Shown here: positions 21,635-32,770 of the stretch, piece by piece | Layout: each line of letters starts with the position of its first letter | Numbering within the stretch: the stretch's first letter is position 1 | Assembly: GCA_020746835.1 (NCBI GenBank) | Contig: JAGPNK010000021.1 | Location: 352,417 to 416,416, forward strand | Source: Stachybotrys elegans | Lineage: Eukaryota > Ascomycota > Sordariomycetes > Hypocreales > Stachybotryaceae | Reading direction: 5' to 3' | Length of the DNA: 64,000 bases | Translations under genes and position numbers: made by a program | Notes under the pieces: generated by a model | Databases searched by the model: none | What the model saw: the letters and a program-made list of their open reading frames with translations, nothing else | Told to the model about the DNA's origin: nothing

Positions 21635-22465
21635 ATGAAGGCTCTTCGGATTTCTCCAGCGGCCTCTCTCTACTCCCCAACCAACTGCACTCCCCAAAAT
21701 GCCCCGAAACTCATCGTCCTGGCACCTTGGATATTTGCACACGAGAGTCACATAGCCAAGTACGTTGAAAGATACCGAGCCTTGTATCCAAGTGCTTCTA
21801 TTCTGGTCATCAGATGTTTCCTTCGACACCTTTTGTGGCTTCCCACAGGACGGGCAGAGCTGGCCCCTGCTGCCACCACGATTCGAAGCATTCTTGATGG
21901 CAGCAAAGGCCAGCCCAAGCCTCAGATGCTGCTACACGTCTTCTCCAACAGCGGTTTGGGCACGGCATGGCAGGTCAACAACTTGTACGGAAAAGACGGT
22001 GCGGACAAGGACGATACACGCCTGCCCCTACATGCTACCATTTTTGATTCTACGCCTGGTCGTTACGACTATTGGGCTGTGGTCTCGGCATTGTTGTTTG
22101 GAATACCATCTGGTGCCTTACTTATGCGCCTTGTCATGGTGCCGCTTGCGCACCTGCTGAGCCTAGGCATTTGGACGTGGTGCAACGTGCTGGGAGGCGA
22201 GGACTGGGTCCTGAGATGGGGACAAGCGGCCAACAATCCAGCGCAGATACGGGAGACGTGCCGCTCGTATGCATATGGCAGGGCCGATGCGCTTGTGAGG
22301 GCACAGTGGGTTGAAGCACATGCCGCAAAGGCCACCGAGTTGGGGTTCCGTGTTGTTGAGCTGGCTGATTTCGGCCCAGAGAGCGCCCACGTTGCGCACT
22401 CTAGAAGTGATGCAGTGCGGTACTGGAACTTGGTAGCAAAAACCTGGGATGCCGCATTGCTTTAA
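21635..22465 (+). CDS. TMEM53-like (DUF829) alpha/beta-hydrolase-fold protein
   Basis: Member of the DUF829/TMEM53 family, predicted alpha/beta-hydrolase-fold proteins of unknown substrate, some associated with membranes. Intronless, 276 aa, normal length. The start is the first Met before the first beta strand. Family features: the strand KLIVLAPWIF, ERYRALYPSASILVIR, the nucleophile-elbow equivalent HVFSNSG (Ser104 as candidate nucleophile), FDSTPGRYDY, and a C-terminal SAHVAHSR supplying a candidate His. A hydrophobic stretch in the middle (VVSALLFGIPSGALLM onward) could associate with membranes. It is divergent from the nuclease-ATPase gene; no functional link is apparent. Confidence 0.85.
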   Translation: MKALRISPAASLYSPTNCTPQNAPKLIVLAPWIFAHESHIAKYVERYRALYPSASILVIRCFLRHLLWLPTGRAELAPAATTIRSILDGSKGQPKPQMLLHVFSNSGLGTAWQVNNLYGKDGADKDDTRLPLHATIFDSTPGRYDYWAVVSALLFGIPSGALLMRLVMVPLAHLLSLGIWTWCNVLGGEDWVLRWGQAANNPAQIRETCRSYAYGRADALVRAQWVEAHAAKATELGFRVVELADFGPESAHVAHSRSDAVRYWNLVAKTWDAALL

Positions 22466-22896
22466 CTGTTTATTGCTTTTTCGACAGCCGGGAGAAAGGC
22501 AGCAATCAGCCCAGAAGGGAGGCAATCATGTAGATGCAGGATGTTAGCAGTAGTTGCAATACACAATATTCAGCACAACTGGGACAGTTCCATGGAATGA
22601 CAACGCTGTCATCAACTGAGATAGGGTTCTGGTTGCCATGCTCATAAGAACACCACCAGATTTTGTTTTTGTCCGCCTGAAGATCAGCGGGTATGCCAAT
22701 CCTCCGTTTGAGGCTCTGGCATGGTAGAGGCGGACCGTGCCGCTTCAACCAAGGCAAGCAAGCGACGAGACCATCTGCCACTTTAGGATTCAAACTCCCC
22801 GCTTGTCATATCTTGCCTGGAGAAAAAACAATCCCACAAAAAGTGAGCAAGCATGGCGTCCTTGAGATCGCAAAAAGAGAAGTCAAGCTTGTGAGA
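22466..22896. other. Intergenic region upstream of tRNA-Ala
   Basis: Only one short minus-strand frame (22506-22793) without motif. On the minus strand this is the 3' flank of the tRNA. Confidence 0.5.
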
Positions 22897-22968
22897 TGGA
22901 GATAGAGGGACTTGAACCCCCGACCTATTGCATGCAAAGCAAGCGCGCTACCACTGCGCCATATCCCC
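22897..22968 (-). tRNA. tRNA-Ala (anticodon UGC)
   Basis: A 72-nt cloverleaf folds on the minus strand. The acceptor stem GGGGATA/TATCTCC has one G-U pair. The D stem is GCGC/GCGC. The anticodon loop TTTGCAT carries TGC. The T arm is GGGGG-TTCAAGT-CCCTC, which includes the B box. The discriminator base is A. There is no intron. The first anticodon-stem pair (27-43) is a C-U mismatch; the other four pair normally. Confidence 0.93.
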
Positions 22969-23203
22969 GGGACTTCTCTGGGCAAAGCAGCGTTGCAATA
23001 TCGATTTGTGTCCCGCGGTGGTTTGGTGCCATGGTTATTTGGGCGAGCTCACGGAGTTTGGTTGTATTGAAATGCCGTTGTAGAGTGCCTGATTTCAAGG
23101 TGAATACGGGAATCAATTGATACATGCAAAATAGCGAATGTGATAAACCCAGTCAACGCCAGACCTAACCATACAGCTCCCGCTCCCAAACACAGCAAGC
23201 CCG

Positions 23204-25450
23204 TTATCCATGTCCATTCAAGCCATTACGGTCGTCGAGGGTCGATCGGAAACTAAAAATCTCATTCCGCCATCCTCCCACCTCATACTGATACACACGC
23301 TGCGCCGCCTGACGTCCCTCTTCTTCCCAGACGCGTACCAAGCTGCCTGGCGCATACTTGCCACGGAACACGCCCTTGCTGGGATAGACTCCAGCTCTCG
23401 TCTCTACGTCAGGGTCGGGCTCAGGCACGAGGCGGGCAGCCACAGCCTTGAGGAATCGTCCGAGGTCGCCAGGGTTGGCAATGCGTGCTGCTCGGAGGCG
23501 CTCTCGGGCAAACACCAGTTCCCGGTTGAGTGTGTGCACGGCTTGGGCGATGAGGTTGCTGATCTTGACCTCCATGGCCTTGCGAACAAGAGGTCGGATA
23601 AAAGGCTTGAAGAACCAAGCCAGGCAAGCGAATCGGGACTTGGAGAGCTTGTAATTCAAGTGGTGAATTTTGACATCGACACGCTTCAGGGTCAATAGCT
23701 CCTCTAGGCGACCGAGACCGACCTCCAACGTCATGGTGATGTCGATGCCGCGTTCGTCGAGGTGGAAGCCAGCAATTCCTTGGTCCACAAAGGATCCAAT
23801 GCCCGGATGGAGGCGCGTCCAAAACCCGACATCGTCGGCTGCAATGGAAAGGCCTGCCATCTTGAACACGAGCAGCGACGTCATGCTCGACGTGGTTCGG
23901 CTCAGGCCTTTGCGCACATCAATGTCGTTCTGTGTCATTACCCGCAGACGGTAGGGCAGGAATGAGCTGTTGTTGACTGTTCGGCCAGGTTCGAGGATCA
24001 GATTCTCAAGAAGCAGGTCGATGGAAGGAGTGGACACCTCGAGGCGAGGGATGGGAATGTACTGGATGGCCTGGATGAGGCGAGGCAGAAATACGTTTAC
24101 GGAATCTGTCATGAGTTGATGGTTGACGTATTGGCCGGACGGCGAGAGAATGTTAATAATTCGGGACGAAGTGCGCTTAAACTTTTGCATGTCGGCATCC
24201 TCGGTGACGGAGTGCAGGGCGACTCGTATGTCATTGAAGAGCTTGTCAAAATTCTCACGCAGATGTGACTCGGCAGTGACTTGATTGAACTTCTCACGGA
24301 CCTCCTGTGTCCTATCGTCAAAGTTTTCATAAAAGTCGAGGTCTGTCAAGCTCTCCTGGAGGAGAGCTGCCAGCTTTTCGGCAATGTTGTTGAAATCGGG
24401 ACTCGCGCGTCCGTCCTCGACAAGTTTATTGAAGGATTTTTCGACATTCTCCCAAGCCTTTCGGTCGCCAAAGGAGACTATGAATAGCCAGAAGTTCTTG
24501 AGGGCGCGGTCGGTTTCCTCATTCTCGTTAACATTGTCCTCCAGCTCGCGTGCAGTGTCGAGGACGCCTCGGGCGTACACCTTGAGGTATTGGCGAACGA
24601 GCATGGACAGCGTCGAGACGGAGTCGGAATAGTCGCGCTTTTGCCGGAGCTTCATAACAGTCTGTTTCAGTCGATCAAGCAGCACGTCCTTTTCGTCTCC
24701 TGTGAAATGCTCGACCACACTCTGCTCTGCTTCGTGCACAACCTCGGCGCCACCTTGGGCGAGAGCGCTCGCAACATCCTTGGCCTCGTCTTTGAGATCG
24801 TCCTTGGAAGGGCCCGCCTCAGAGCCGCCGTTTTGGCCTTTGCTGGATTCGCCCACCTCGTGTTCGGGCTCGAGACGTTTCCCCGTTTCTTTGGAGACTT
24901 CGGAGAGAGTAAAGGCCGTGTCGCGCAGAATCTCTCTTCCAACGGTGCTGAGATCGGACAAGAAGAGGCGGAAATCCGAGTTTGTAAGAAGCAGAGACGC
25001 GACCGTTTGTAGGCTCTTTGCCGTGGCAGCTGCGTCTGCGGAAGCCTTGGAGGCGGATGCTTTGGCCTGGAGGGCGGTAGTCTCGACGTCGACTCGTGAT
25101 TTGGCGAGGTACCAGATGAAGTCCTGAATCTGGTCTTTGGAGTTCTTCTGGTGGAGAATCTTGATAAGCTGCTCTATCCACAGGCGGCAATCGGACACGA
25201 GGGCTCTTCCCGGGCCGCTGAGCTCCGACATGTAGGGGTTCAGGGCATCGGAAGAGAGGGTGGCGCGCAGGATGGCGATGGCTTGTTCGTTGGAGGGCAT
25301 GAAGCCCTTTCCGAGGGCTCGAACCATCTGATACGTGTGCAGCTTTTCGTGGAGGCGCGCTTGGAGCGCCGTGTCTTCGTCATATTGGGGCAGCAGCGGT
25401 TGGCGCTCGGGATCGTCGACGGTCGATCGGCGGCGGCCAAAGCACGACAT
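23204..25450 (-). CDS. HAM1-like (BPI/LBP-fold) protein
   Basis: Large fungal protein matching the HAM1 N- and C-terminal domain family (formerly DUF4449), whose C-terminal half resembles BPI/LBP lipid-binding folds. Exact role is not established; lipid transfer or membrane association is a family-level inference. Intronless; 748 aa from the Met at 25450. That start is preferred over an upstream Met (25558) because the family begins with a short Cys/Arg-rich peptide followed by PERQPLLPQYDEDTALQ, which follows it directly. The N-terminal half is mainly helical (EKLHTYQMVRALGKGFMPS; LIKILHQKNSKDQIQDFIW) with an Ala/Ser-rich coiled segment (LQAKASASKASADAAATAK). The C-terminal half has the beta-rich part (LSIAADDVGFWTRLHPG; DERGIDITMTLEVGLGRL) and amphipathic helices. 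No signal peptide or clear TM segment. Confidence 0.85.
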   Translation of the reverse strand: MSCFGRRRSTVDDPERQPLLPQYDEDTALQARLHEKLHTYQMVRALGKGFMPSNEQAIAILRATLSSDALNPYMSELSGPGRALVSDCRLWIEQLIKILHQKNSKDQIQDFIWYLAKSRVDVETTALQAKASASKASADAAATAKSLQTVASLLLTNSDFRLFLSDLSTVGREILRDTAFTLSEVSKETGKRLEPEHEVGESSKGQNGGSEAGPSKDDLKDEAKDVASALAQGGAEVVHEAEQSVVEHFTGDEKDVLLDRLKQTVMKLRQKRDYSDSVSTLSMLVRQYLKVYARGVLDTARELEDNVNENEETDRALKNFWLFIVSFGDRKAWENVEKSFNKLVEDGRASPDFNNIAEKLAALLQESLTDLDFYENFDDRTQEVREKFNQVTAESHLRENFDKLFNDIRVALHSVTEDADMQKFKRTSSRIINILSPSGQYVNHQLMTDSVNVFLPRLIQAIQYIPIPRLEVSTPSIDLLLENLILEPGRTVNNSSFLPYRLRVMTQNDIDVRKGLSRTTSSMTSLLVFKMAGLSIAADDVGFWTRLHPGIGSFVDQGIAGFHLDERGIDITMTLEVGLGRLEELLTLKRVDVKIHHLNYKLSKSRFACLAWFFKPFIRPLVRKAMEVKISNLIAQAVHTLNRELVFARERLRAARIANPGDLGRFLKAVAARLVPEPDPDVETRAGVYPSKGVFRGKYAPGSLVRVWEEEGRQAAQRVYQYEVGGWRNEIFSFRSTLDDRNGLNGHG

Positions 25451-26310
25451 GTTGGGGCGGGAGGCCGTGGTCGACACGGCGAAAAGATGGCAGTTGGTGT
25501 TCGTCTCCCTAGTGCCGTGGTGCTGTCCTTTTGGGCGGCAGCATGAGGTGTGGTGCAAGGTCAGGTGGTGGTGGTGGTTGTGTTGTGTTGGGGTCGCGGG
25601 TATTTGAATGGTGACGGTCGCGTTTGCATTTGCATTTGTATGACGTCGTTATCAGGCGCCCCCAAACTTATTTCTGGCCGCGAGGAAGGTGCTCTGACGA
25701 CTACGTTACGCAACAACATCTGCTATGGCGCTTTGCCTCGAGTGGCTTGACTTTGAGCCACACAGTATTTCACAGATACGAGCAGGCAGCCATCTTTGAA
25801 GTCGTTTGGCATCCCCCCGATCATTAACGTCGTAATTGACAATTCAAATCCTCGTCTCCCCACCGCTGCTAAATCGGGATCGCGATCCAGCTCCACCTCC
25901 GCACTCTGCCTCCATTCGCCTACCCTAGAGACAAGACACCGACGAATCTGCTCAGCAATCATCATGACGTACATAAAATAATGAGGCTTCACATTGTGTA
26001 GTTGCTCCTTTCTCTCGTAAAATCCACATGCTGGTGGGATTCTTTATGTCATTATGACCATAATGGAAGTAATAGCAAACAAAATCACCCACGTCCATTC
26101 TATGAGAACGATCTCGATGAAGCTCGTCCAATAGACTTGCCGATAAAATCAAAGCGATTAGAAAAATATGGAATGAATCCAGGCATTGAACAGGCCATAA
26201 CATGCTGGTACAACAATCTTTTCATCGATAAGGAGCTTTACAGCACTAACGGACCAAGATGGGGTTTTAGACACATTCTGATCCAAGACTCTGAGATCTC
26301 TATAAATGTA
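25451..26310. other. Intergenic region, no gene seen
   Basis: The 5' flank of the HAM1-like gene (G/T-rich tract near 25.56 kb) grading into A+T-rich sequence with only short frames. Confidence 0.55.
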
Positions 26311-27764
26311 TTAGGAACTATGCTTGATCTGTTCTTCAGAAGGCCTCTTGCCATCCCGTGTATACACAGCAGGCAGTGGCGCCATTTCTATCGAGTCCTC
26401 GCCACTCGTCATGCTGGAATTCTCGTAGTTGATTGTGACTTCCTCCGTCTTCATCACGCCGTGACCCAGTGGCGTCCGGTTTCCCGAGCCCTTGGGGTCC
26501 TGCAGCGCCTCTTCTGAATCCTGCCACCCCGTTGTAGACATTATGACAACCGAGTTCTGTCCATACTTTGAGAAGCCGCCATTCCTTATAGATTTGCGGA
26601 AGGTCGTGCCCGATTCCGTGTTGCCACCCGACTTTCCTTCCGGACCGTTGCTTTTGGAGATGTTGCGGAAGTAGCTTCGGTTGCTCGACTTGATTTCTCG
26701 GTACAACATGCGTCTGAGGTTGTCAGTAGGCCGTCGTGATACACGTGTCGCCGGAAAAAGGGAACACATACAGGATAGGGATGCTGATGGCCATGATAGA
26801 GACAGCGGGCTCGGCAAGGGTCCAGATGGTAAGATCGACACGATCATAGGTAAAGTCGAGGCTTGTCATATTGACCACCAGCACAGACTTGACGATAGCC
26901 GTTGCTCCAGCACTGAGCCTGTTAGCAAAGGCCAGAACCGGGGTATTGCTGCTCCACCACCAGCCAAGGGGGGGTGGGGGGTTACTTACATGGCTCCCAG
27001 GCTCATGGCGATTGCAACGCCGAGGCGCTCGCGGCGCAGCATAGACATTCCCATGAGGATCTGCCAGGGGAGGAACGCAAGAACAAAATCCAAGGCCGCG
27101 GAATAGTCTGCCCGAAACCGTCAGTCACCAGGAAGTGCGAAACAATCATGAGTGGTGCCATACATGCTGCAAAGAGCTGGAACTTGACCAGCTTCGTCCT
27201 GTCCCAGCACGTACCAGGGGCGTTTGCATCGACTACCCTCTCGAACGGCGTGCATTTGGTGAGGCCGAAGATCCAGACCAGGTTCAAAGATATGTTGATG
27301 GTGATGATGATGAAGATGAGGGTAAACTTCATCCACCGACTCGTCGTCAGCCGGTAGAGAGTGACGGCAAAAGACGTCTTGCTGAGCGTCGTCGCCATGA
27401 TGCCAAACGCCGCCACCATGATCGTGTTGAGGTTGATGGTCTTTAGGTTCTCGGCGCTGATGGTATCGATGTGGCTACCGAACCCAAGAGACACGATGTA
27501 CGTGTTGATGGAAACCGAAATCGACAAGCATACCTGTGCACCAAAGGACCATGAGTAAACCCGCAACATGTAGCCTTGACATTCGGCCAAGGCGATAACA
27601 AAAACAGTAGAACTTACCCAAGCAGCTATCAACAGGTGGTCGTCCCACCACAAACCCCGACCACGCCATAATTTGCAGTAGGTCCTGAGGAAGAGCAACA
27701 CGCCACTGAGGAGCGCAAGTGACCAGCAGGACACAATGAGACGGGTACCTCGTTCCTCGGCCAT
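26311..27764 (-). CDS. Fungal rhodopsin-domain (SAT4-type) integral membrane protein 2
   Basis: Second member of the seven-helix fungal rhodopsin-domain family. Exons (minus): 27764-27618, 27533-27164, 27107-26990, 26918-26772 and 26713-26311, giving 394 aa; the acceptor of exon 4 could be 6 nt downstream. The start gives MAEERGTRLIV just before TM1. Landmarks: WWDDHLLIAAW (first-loop Trp-Asp-Asp), LGFGSHI, TLSKTSFAVTLYRLT, CTPFERVVDANAPGTCWDR (the disulfide loop before TM5), DFVLAFLPWQILMGM and RRERLGVAIAMSLG. The 120-residue tail is polar with Asn/Ser/Gly runs and EEVTINYE, expected to be cytoplasmic. It is clearly different from the copy at 8297-9504 and has more introns, so this is an old paralogue, not a local duplication. 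Confidence 0.87.
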
Positions 27765-30311
27765 TGTTCAAAAGCCTCGCCGTGCCTACCAGGTCAAGGC
27801 ACAGATAAGGGAGAAAAAGAAAGAACGTGAAAAAAAAACAATGAAAAAAACAAGGGCGCCGATCGTTCTTCGTCTTCAAGAGATGGCATGTGGGTTTAAT
27901 GATCCCCTTTCTAGGAGGTAATCCGGGGAGTAAACAGTCCAAACTTTAGCTTGGTCACGGCAACAACCGTATTAATGTACAGAATTTTCTTGCGCAATTT
28001 TGGTAAAAGGCGACAAAGGGCCCTCTCCCTTGAAGCACAAAAGACTGGCTGCTTGTTTAGGTATGGGAATCCCGGAGCCATTTAGGATTGGGCAAGGATC
28101 GTCTTACATAAAGCCACGCTTGTTAACCAAGGCACGGATCTGACTCCGCGTCGCTTGGAAAAGAGGAAGAGGGCAGCCACCTCGTCAACCCCAAAGGACA
28201 TGGACATCATGTCATGAACCATGCCATTCTCGCGCACCATGCAGTAGATTCTAATGAGCTGAACACCTGTTCTGCCGGATCAAACGGCGGGCATTCCCAC
28301 GATGACCTGACTTACCAGAGCACCTACCACTTCGCCGTGGCCTAACCTCTGGAGAGCTTAACGTCGGGACGGTCGGGGTCGGGCGGGCTGGCGGCGCGGA
28401 CCACCCGCGACGCTGTCGCTCGCACCACGGCACTTGGACGCGCTAATCCATGGGTTTCTTGCTTGGGCCCCAATGGTACTTTAGTCCGAACTCTGAGCTT
28501 TAGCCGATGCTCTAGCCTCGCTCGCGTAGAAATAATAAGGAGGCAAGATTTCTGGGGCCGCAACTGGACGAGACAGTCCGTCGCTGGCTAAACCTTCGGG
28601 AGGCGTACGGTTGGCGGCACTGATGACAGGTGGATGGACGTTTGAAGGCGGCACATGGATACTCACTCACCTTGACTCAGTGGGATGCGTCCCTGCGGAC
28701 CTCGGGGTGGCTGAATATACTTTGGCTAGAAGAGATTTCCATCTTCCAGTTCAACTAGCACAAAGGATGATTCGAGATCGAGTCATAGATACCATGCCAT
28801 CGTGGGGGTGCGATCGTGAGAACCAGGTAAGCACCCTTGCTCATGCTGAGGGGGCTCCTTGCAAATCTCAGCACAGCATTCGATACACGTACATATGCAC
28901 TGCCCAGTGCCCCCATGCTACCACGCGCGCGCAAGATTGCTGGGGTTTCTAACACGGGAAAATACTAAGGACGCTAGGAGTAAATTTTGCACCGGCGTCC
29001 AGAACGGCGTTTTAAATCCAAGGCTTGATGACGCCGGCTCTTCTTCATCGGCTTTCCTTATTGCGGAAGCTTCCTAGGACATCAGCACTAATGTCATGGA
29101 GGGTGCCTGAATCATGTTCCTGCATACACGACGCTCAGCTACCCCTTACCCCCCAACTTCGGTATGTAGACGAACTACCGGATTTGGCTGGATAAGGCGC
29201 CAGGACGATGAAAGAAGGACCCTGAAAATGAGCAAGAAGCACGCGAGAGACAGGCGCCGCGCAAAGATGGATGGCATGGGGACTGTCACCACCATATCGT
29301 GCAATGTTATGCAGGTTTGCCAGGGCCTAGTTCTGGAACGGCTTGATGGAGATTGAAAGGATACATGTGATGGTTAATATGTCTATTATATACCAGGGAT
29401 CCCCTCTGTGACACAAACCACCTGATTTTTACAACTGGGGGGCCATGCTGGGGAACCTGGAGCCATCTATGGGACAGAGCTCGTCCCCAACTCGGGTGCC
29501 TGTGCCCTCCCGTCATCTTTACAACGAGAAACCCGAGCCCGACGCTAGGAAAACCATCTCTGGAGCCGGACGAAGACAAGCCGGCGAACGATGTGGAGAA
29601 GAATTTGACCCCAAAACCCGCAGGTCCCCCCCTCCTATGGTGGAATTCTTACCCCAGAGACACCGGCCTGGTCTAGCTGGTATAAGTCTGGCGAGGGGGA
29701 ATAATTGTATTGCTAATAAAATATATGTCGTCTTGGACATTGTTGATCTTGTCCGGTTGAAAAGTCTTGTGGGATGGAGAATTCCCATCTCGCTTGAGAT
29801 GGGAGATGGGAGATGTGGCTGGTGGTCCTGATCGAGAACAGCACGTGGAAACCGGCGTGGGAGCCCTGAATGGGAAAAGAAACGTGGAACACAGGGACGG
29901 ACAGGAGGGGAACGAGGGAGCAGCACATCGATGTCGATAACGCGAGGGCTCTGCAGCGCTAACCACGCATACCGCAAGGATCGTCATTTCTCACGAGGAG
30001 GCTATCGATGAATTCGATCCTTGGAAGCACCGGCAGAATCTCCGGGAGCCCACCCCAAATCACCAAGCGCCATCCGAGGCCATCCCTTGGCAAGCGACCT
30101 TCCTTCCTTCATTCCTTTATAACCTGGTTGGTCTCGCGATCGACAGCCACGTACATGCAGCTAACCCAGTTCATCCCTCTCCCATCCCCCGTGGTGACAC
30201 TCGTGAGACACACCTTGTCCTGCGAAAAGTCAGACCTTCCAAACCCTTCCCCTCGTTCTAAGTTCAAGCCTCTTTTTCTTTCCTATTTTTCTGTTACGTT
30301 GTCGATTCAGG
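27765..30311. other. 2.5-kb intergenic region, no gene seen
   Basis: The region just upstream of the rhodopsin-domain gene has poly-A tracts (about 27.81-27.85 kb). The rest is ordinary-composition DNA with short frames lacking motifs. The last part, C/T-rich near 30.2-30.3 kb, should be the promoter and leader of the esterase. I see no tRNA and no intact mobile element. Confidence 0.55.
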
Positions 30312-32191
30312 ATGCAGCTCCGAACGCTAGAGGGGCTTGCCCTGCTTCTGACAGGCCTGTCAACGTCCGAGGCAACACCCTTTCGGCCGGGGGCCAGTGA
30401 TCTTCTCGTGCCGCCGCCTCCTCCTCCTCCCGGACCTGTACCTGGGCGCGAGGACAGCCATCCTCCCCCTCAACCTCGGGAGGAGGCTAAGACCCCCGTG
30501 GCGCATGTCGCCAATGGCACATACCTTGGCCTATGGAACGAGAAGTACGACCAGGACTTCTTCCTCGGCGTGCCCTACGCCAAGCCACCCGTTGGTGATC
30601 TGCGCTTCGCTGCGCCTGAGCCCCTGGACGAGGCCTTCGAGGAGCCTCGTCCGGCTACCGAGTATGGCTGGATGTGCATTGGCTACGGCTCCGACACTTC
30701 GGCGTTGGGCAACCCTGTCTCGGAGGACTGCTTGACGCTCAACATCGTCCGCCCAGCTGGATACAAGGCTGGTGACGACCTCCCCGTCGGCGTCTGGGTG
30801 CATGGTGGTGTGAGTTTGACCAACAACCCCCTCCCCCCCCCCCCCCCTTTTTCTTTCTTTCTTTTTTTCTTCTTCTTTTCTTCTCTGGTGCTTAGTTCAT
30901 GGTCCGCTGACTTTCCCATTTATAGAGCTATGTCAACGGTGGTTCACGCGACCCCAGGTATAACCTCAGCTATATTGTTGATCAGTCAGTTGAGATCCGC
31001 AAGCCTATGATTGCCGTGTCCATCAACTACCGGCTGTCGTACTGGGGCTTCCTCTTCAGTGAGGAGATGCAGCAGGAGGGCGCCGGAAACGTGGCCTTCA
31101 AGGATCAGCGCCTGGCGCTCCAGTGGATCAGCGACAACATTGCCGCCTTTGGTGGCAGCCCTGACAAGGTCACCATCTGGGGCGAGTCAGCCGGCGCGCG
31201 CTCGCTCGGTATGCAGCTCATTGCTTACGACGGCCAGCACAACGGCCTGTTCCGCGGCGCCGTGCTCCAGAGCGGAAGCCCCGTCGCCGTCTTCAAGGGC
31301 GCGGCCGAGTGGCAGCCCTACTTTGACGCCCTCTCTGCCAAGACTGGCTGCGGCGATGTCGGTGACCGCCTCGGATGCCTGCGCCAGCTTCCCTGGCAGA
31401 CGCTCAACGACGTCTTCAACAACACCAACCCACTAGGCGTTGCCTCGCCGATATTCACTGCAGTCATCGATGGGGACTTTATGACCGACCAGGGCGCCAA
31501 CCTGCTCAAGCAGGGCAAGTTTGCCAAGGTTGCGCTCCTGACGGGCAACAACTTTGACGAGGGCACTGCCTACGGAAGGCAGGGCATCAACACCGACGCC
31601 GAGTTCCAGGCATGGCTCTCCAGCCTGGGCTTGAACACGCAGCAAATCTCTGATATCGAGGCCATCTACCCCGACAATCCTCTACTCGGCATCCCAGCCT
31701 TCCTCATCGGCCGGCCTCCCACTGTCCCATACGGCGCGCAGTTCAAGCGCGCGGCCGCCTTTGCAGGCGACTACCAGCAGCACGCTGGTCGCCGTCTCCT
31801 GGCCGAGTCGTATGCCGCCGCCGGCTTGCCGGTATTCTCGTATCTCTGGAACGTGCACGTCAACGGCCTCCCCATTGTTTTTGGCGCCACGCACTTCCAG
31901 GAGGTGGCATTTGTCTTCAACAACGTCAACGGCGACGGCTACGCCATCAACCCCTTTGCCACGAAACCCGAGTCGTTTGTCGAGCTGGCAGATCTGATGA
32001 GCAAGATGTGGGCTGCCTTTATCCACAGTGGCAGCCCCGAGCTTAACAAGTGCAAGGTCTGGCCGCAGTACACGCTCGAGAAGCCTAACAACATTGTGTT
32101 TGATGTCAACCGCACGGCTCTGCACTATGTTGAAAAGGATGACTATAGGGAAGAGGGTATTTCATACCTACTCAACAACATCTTTGTCTAA
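30312..32191 (+). CDS. Secreted type-B carboxylesterase/lipase
   Basis: Alpha/beta-hydrolase of the carboxylesterase type-B family, hydrolysing esters of unknown identity outside the cell. Two exons, 30312-30809 and 30926-32191, giving 587 aa. The start gives a signal peptide (MQLRTLEGLALLLTGLSTSEA), followed by an unusual proline-rich stretch (LLVPPPPPPPGPVPG, about residues 32-46) before the catalytic domain. Family signatures: FLGVPYAKPPVGDLRF, EDCLTLNIVRP (second signature), the oxyanion-hole WVHGG split by the intron, nucleophile elbow WGESAGARS, acid NNFDEGT (Glu) and the catalytic His in THFQEVAF. The domain is complete and of usual length. The intron carries a 15-C run. Its promoter lies in the long upstream gap. 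Confidence 0.9.
30827..30886 (+). repeat. Pyrimidine tract with a 15-C run inside the esterase intron
   Basis: Fifteen consecutive C at 30833-30847, then CTTT and TTC units, within the intron 30810-30925. It is almost wholly pyrimidine on the coding strand, so it probably acts as a strong polypyrimidine tract, and it is a likely slippage site. Confidence 0.85.
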
Positions 32192-32770
32192 CGAACCCGA
32201 TTTCCTTCGCTACTAATAATACACATATGCATATAGCTTAGACTGTACATATTTACTTTGGTTATTTCAGCCTCATGTCAACACATGCAGGATAGACTTA
32301 GAGGCTTTCTGGTATGCACTATGAAGTGTAATGAGCAATATAAAATTCGTTCTCATCTCTGGCTTTATCCGATGCTTTGTATACTTGATAAACACCTCCC
32401 TGATGGCCTGGATGAAGTGTGGCTGCATATTTAATCCTAGAATATTTGTCTCATCGATTTCTTTATTCCATATTATGCATCTTCTCGCATGCAGCAATAT
32501 TACTGCCTGCCAGCTGATTGTCGCACCAAAAATATGCCGAGGTTGAACGGCCCTCGGTTCCTGGATTCTGAAAGTGGAGCCGCCCTCGTCCAATGAAACC
32601 CGCCACAAATGCCGCCTATGTCATGGTCGGACTTCGCATCACCAACAATCTCACGACCCTATGCCACTGCTGACCGGGGATTCTGGGACCAAGACACCTC
32701 GCACGCATGCGACGCGCTCCTTCAACGGTCTGCAAGCGTCTCTGAACCGACTACCAGGTCCCTCGCTGCC
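32192..32770. other. Intergenic region, no separate gene
   Basis: A+T-rich 3' flank of the esterase to about 32.55 kb, then the 5' leader of the thioesterase. An in-frame Met at 32609 would extend the thioesterase by 54 residues of unconserved-looking sequence. Confidence 0.5.
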
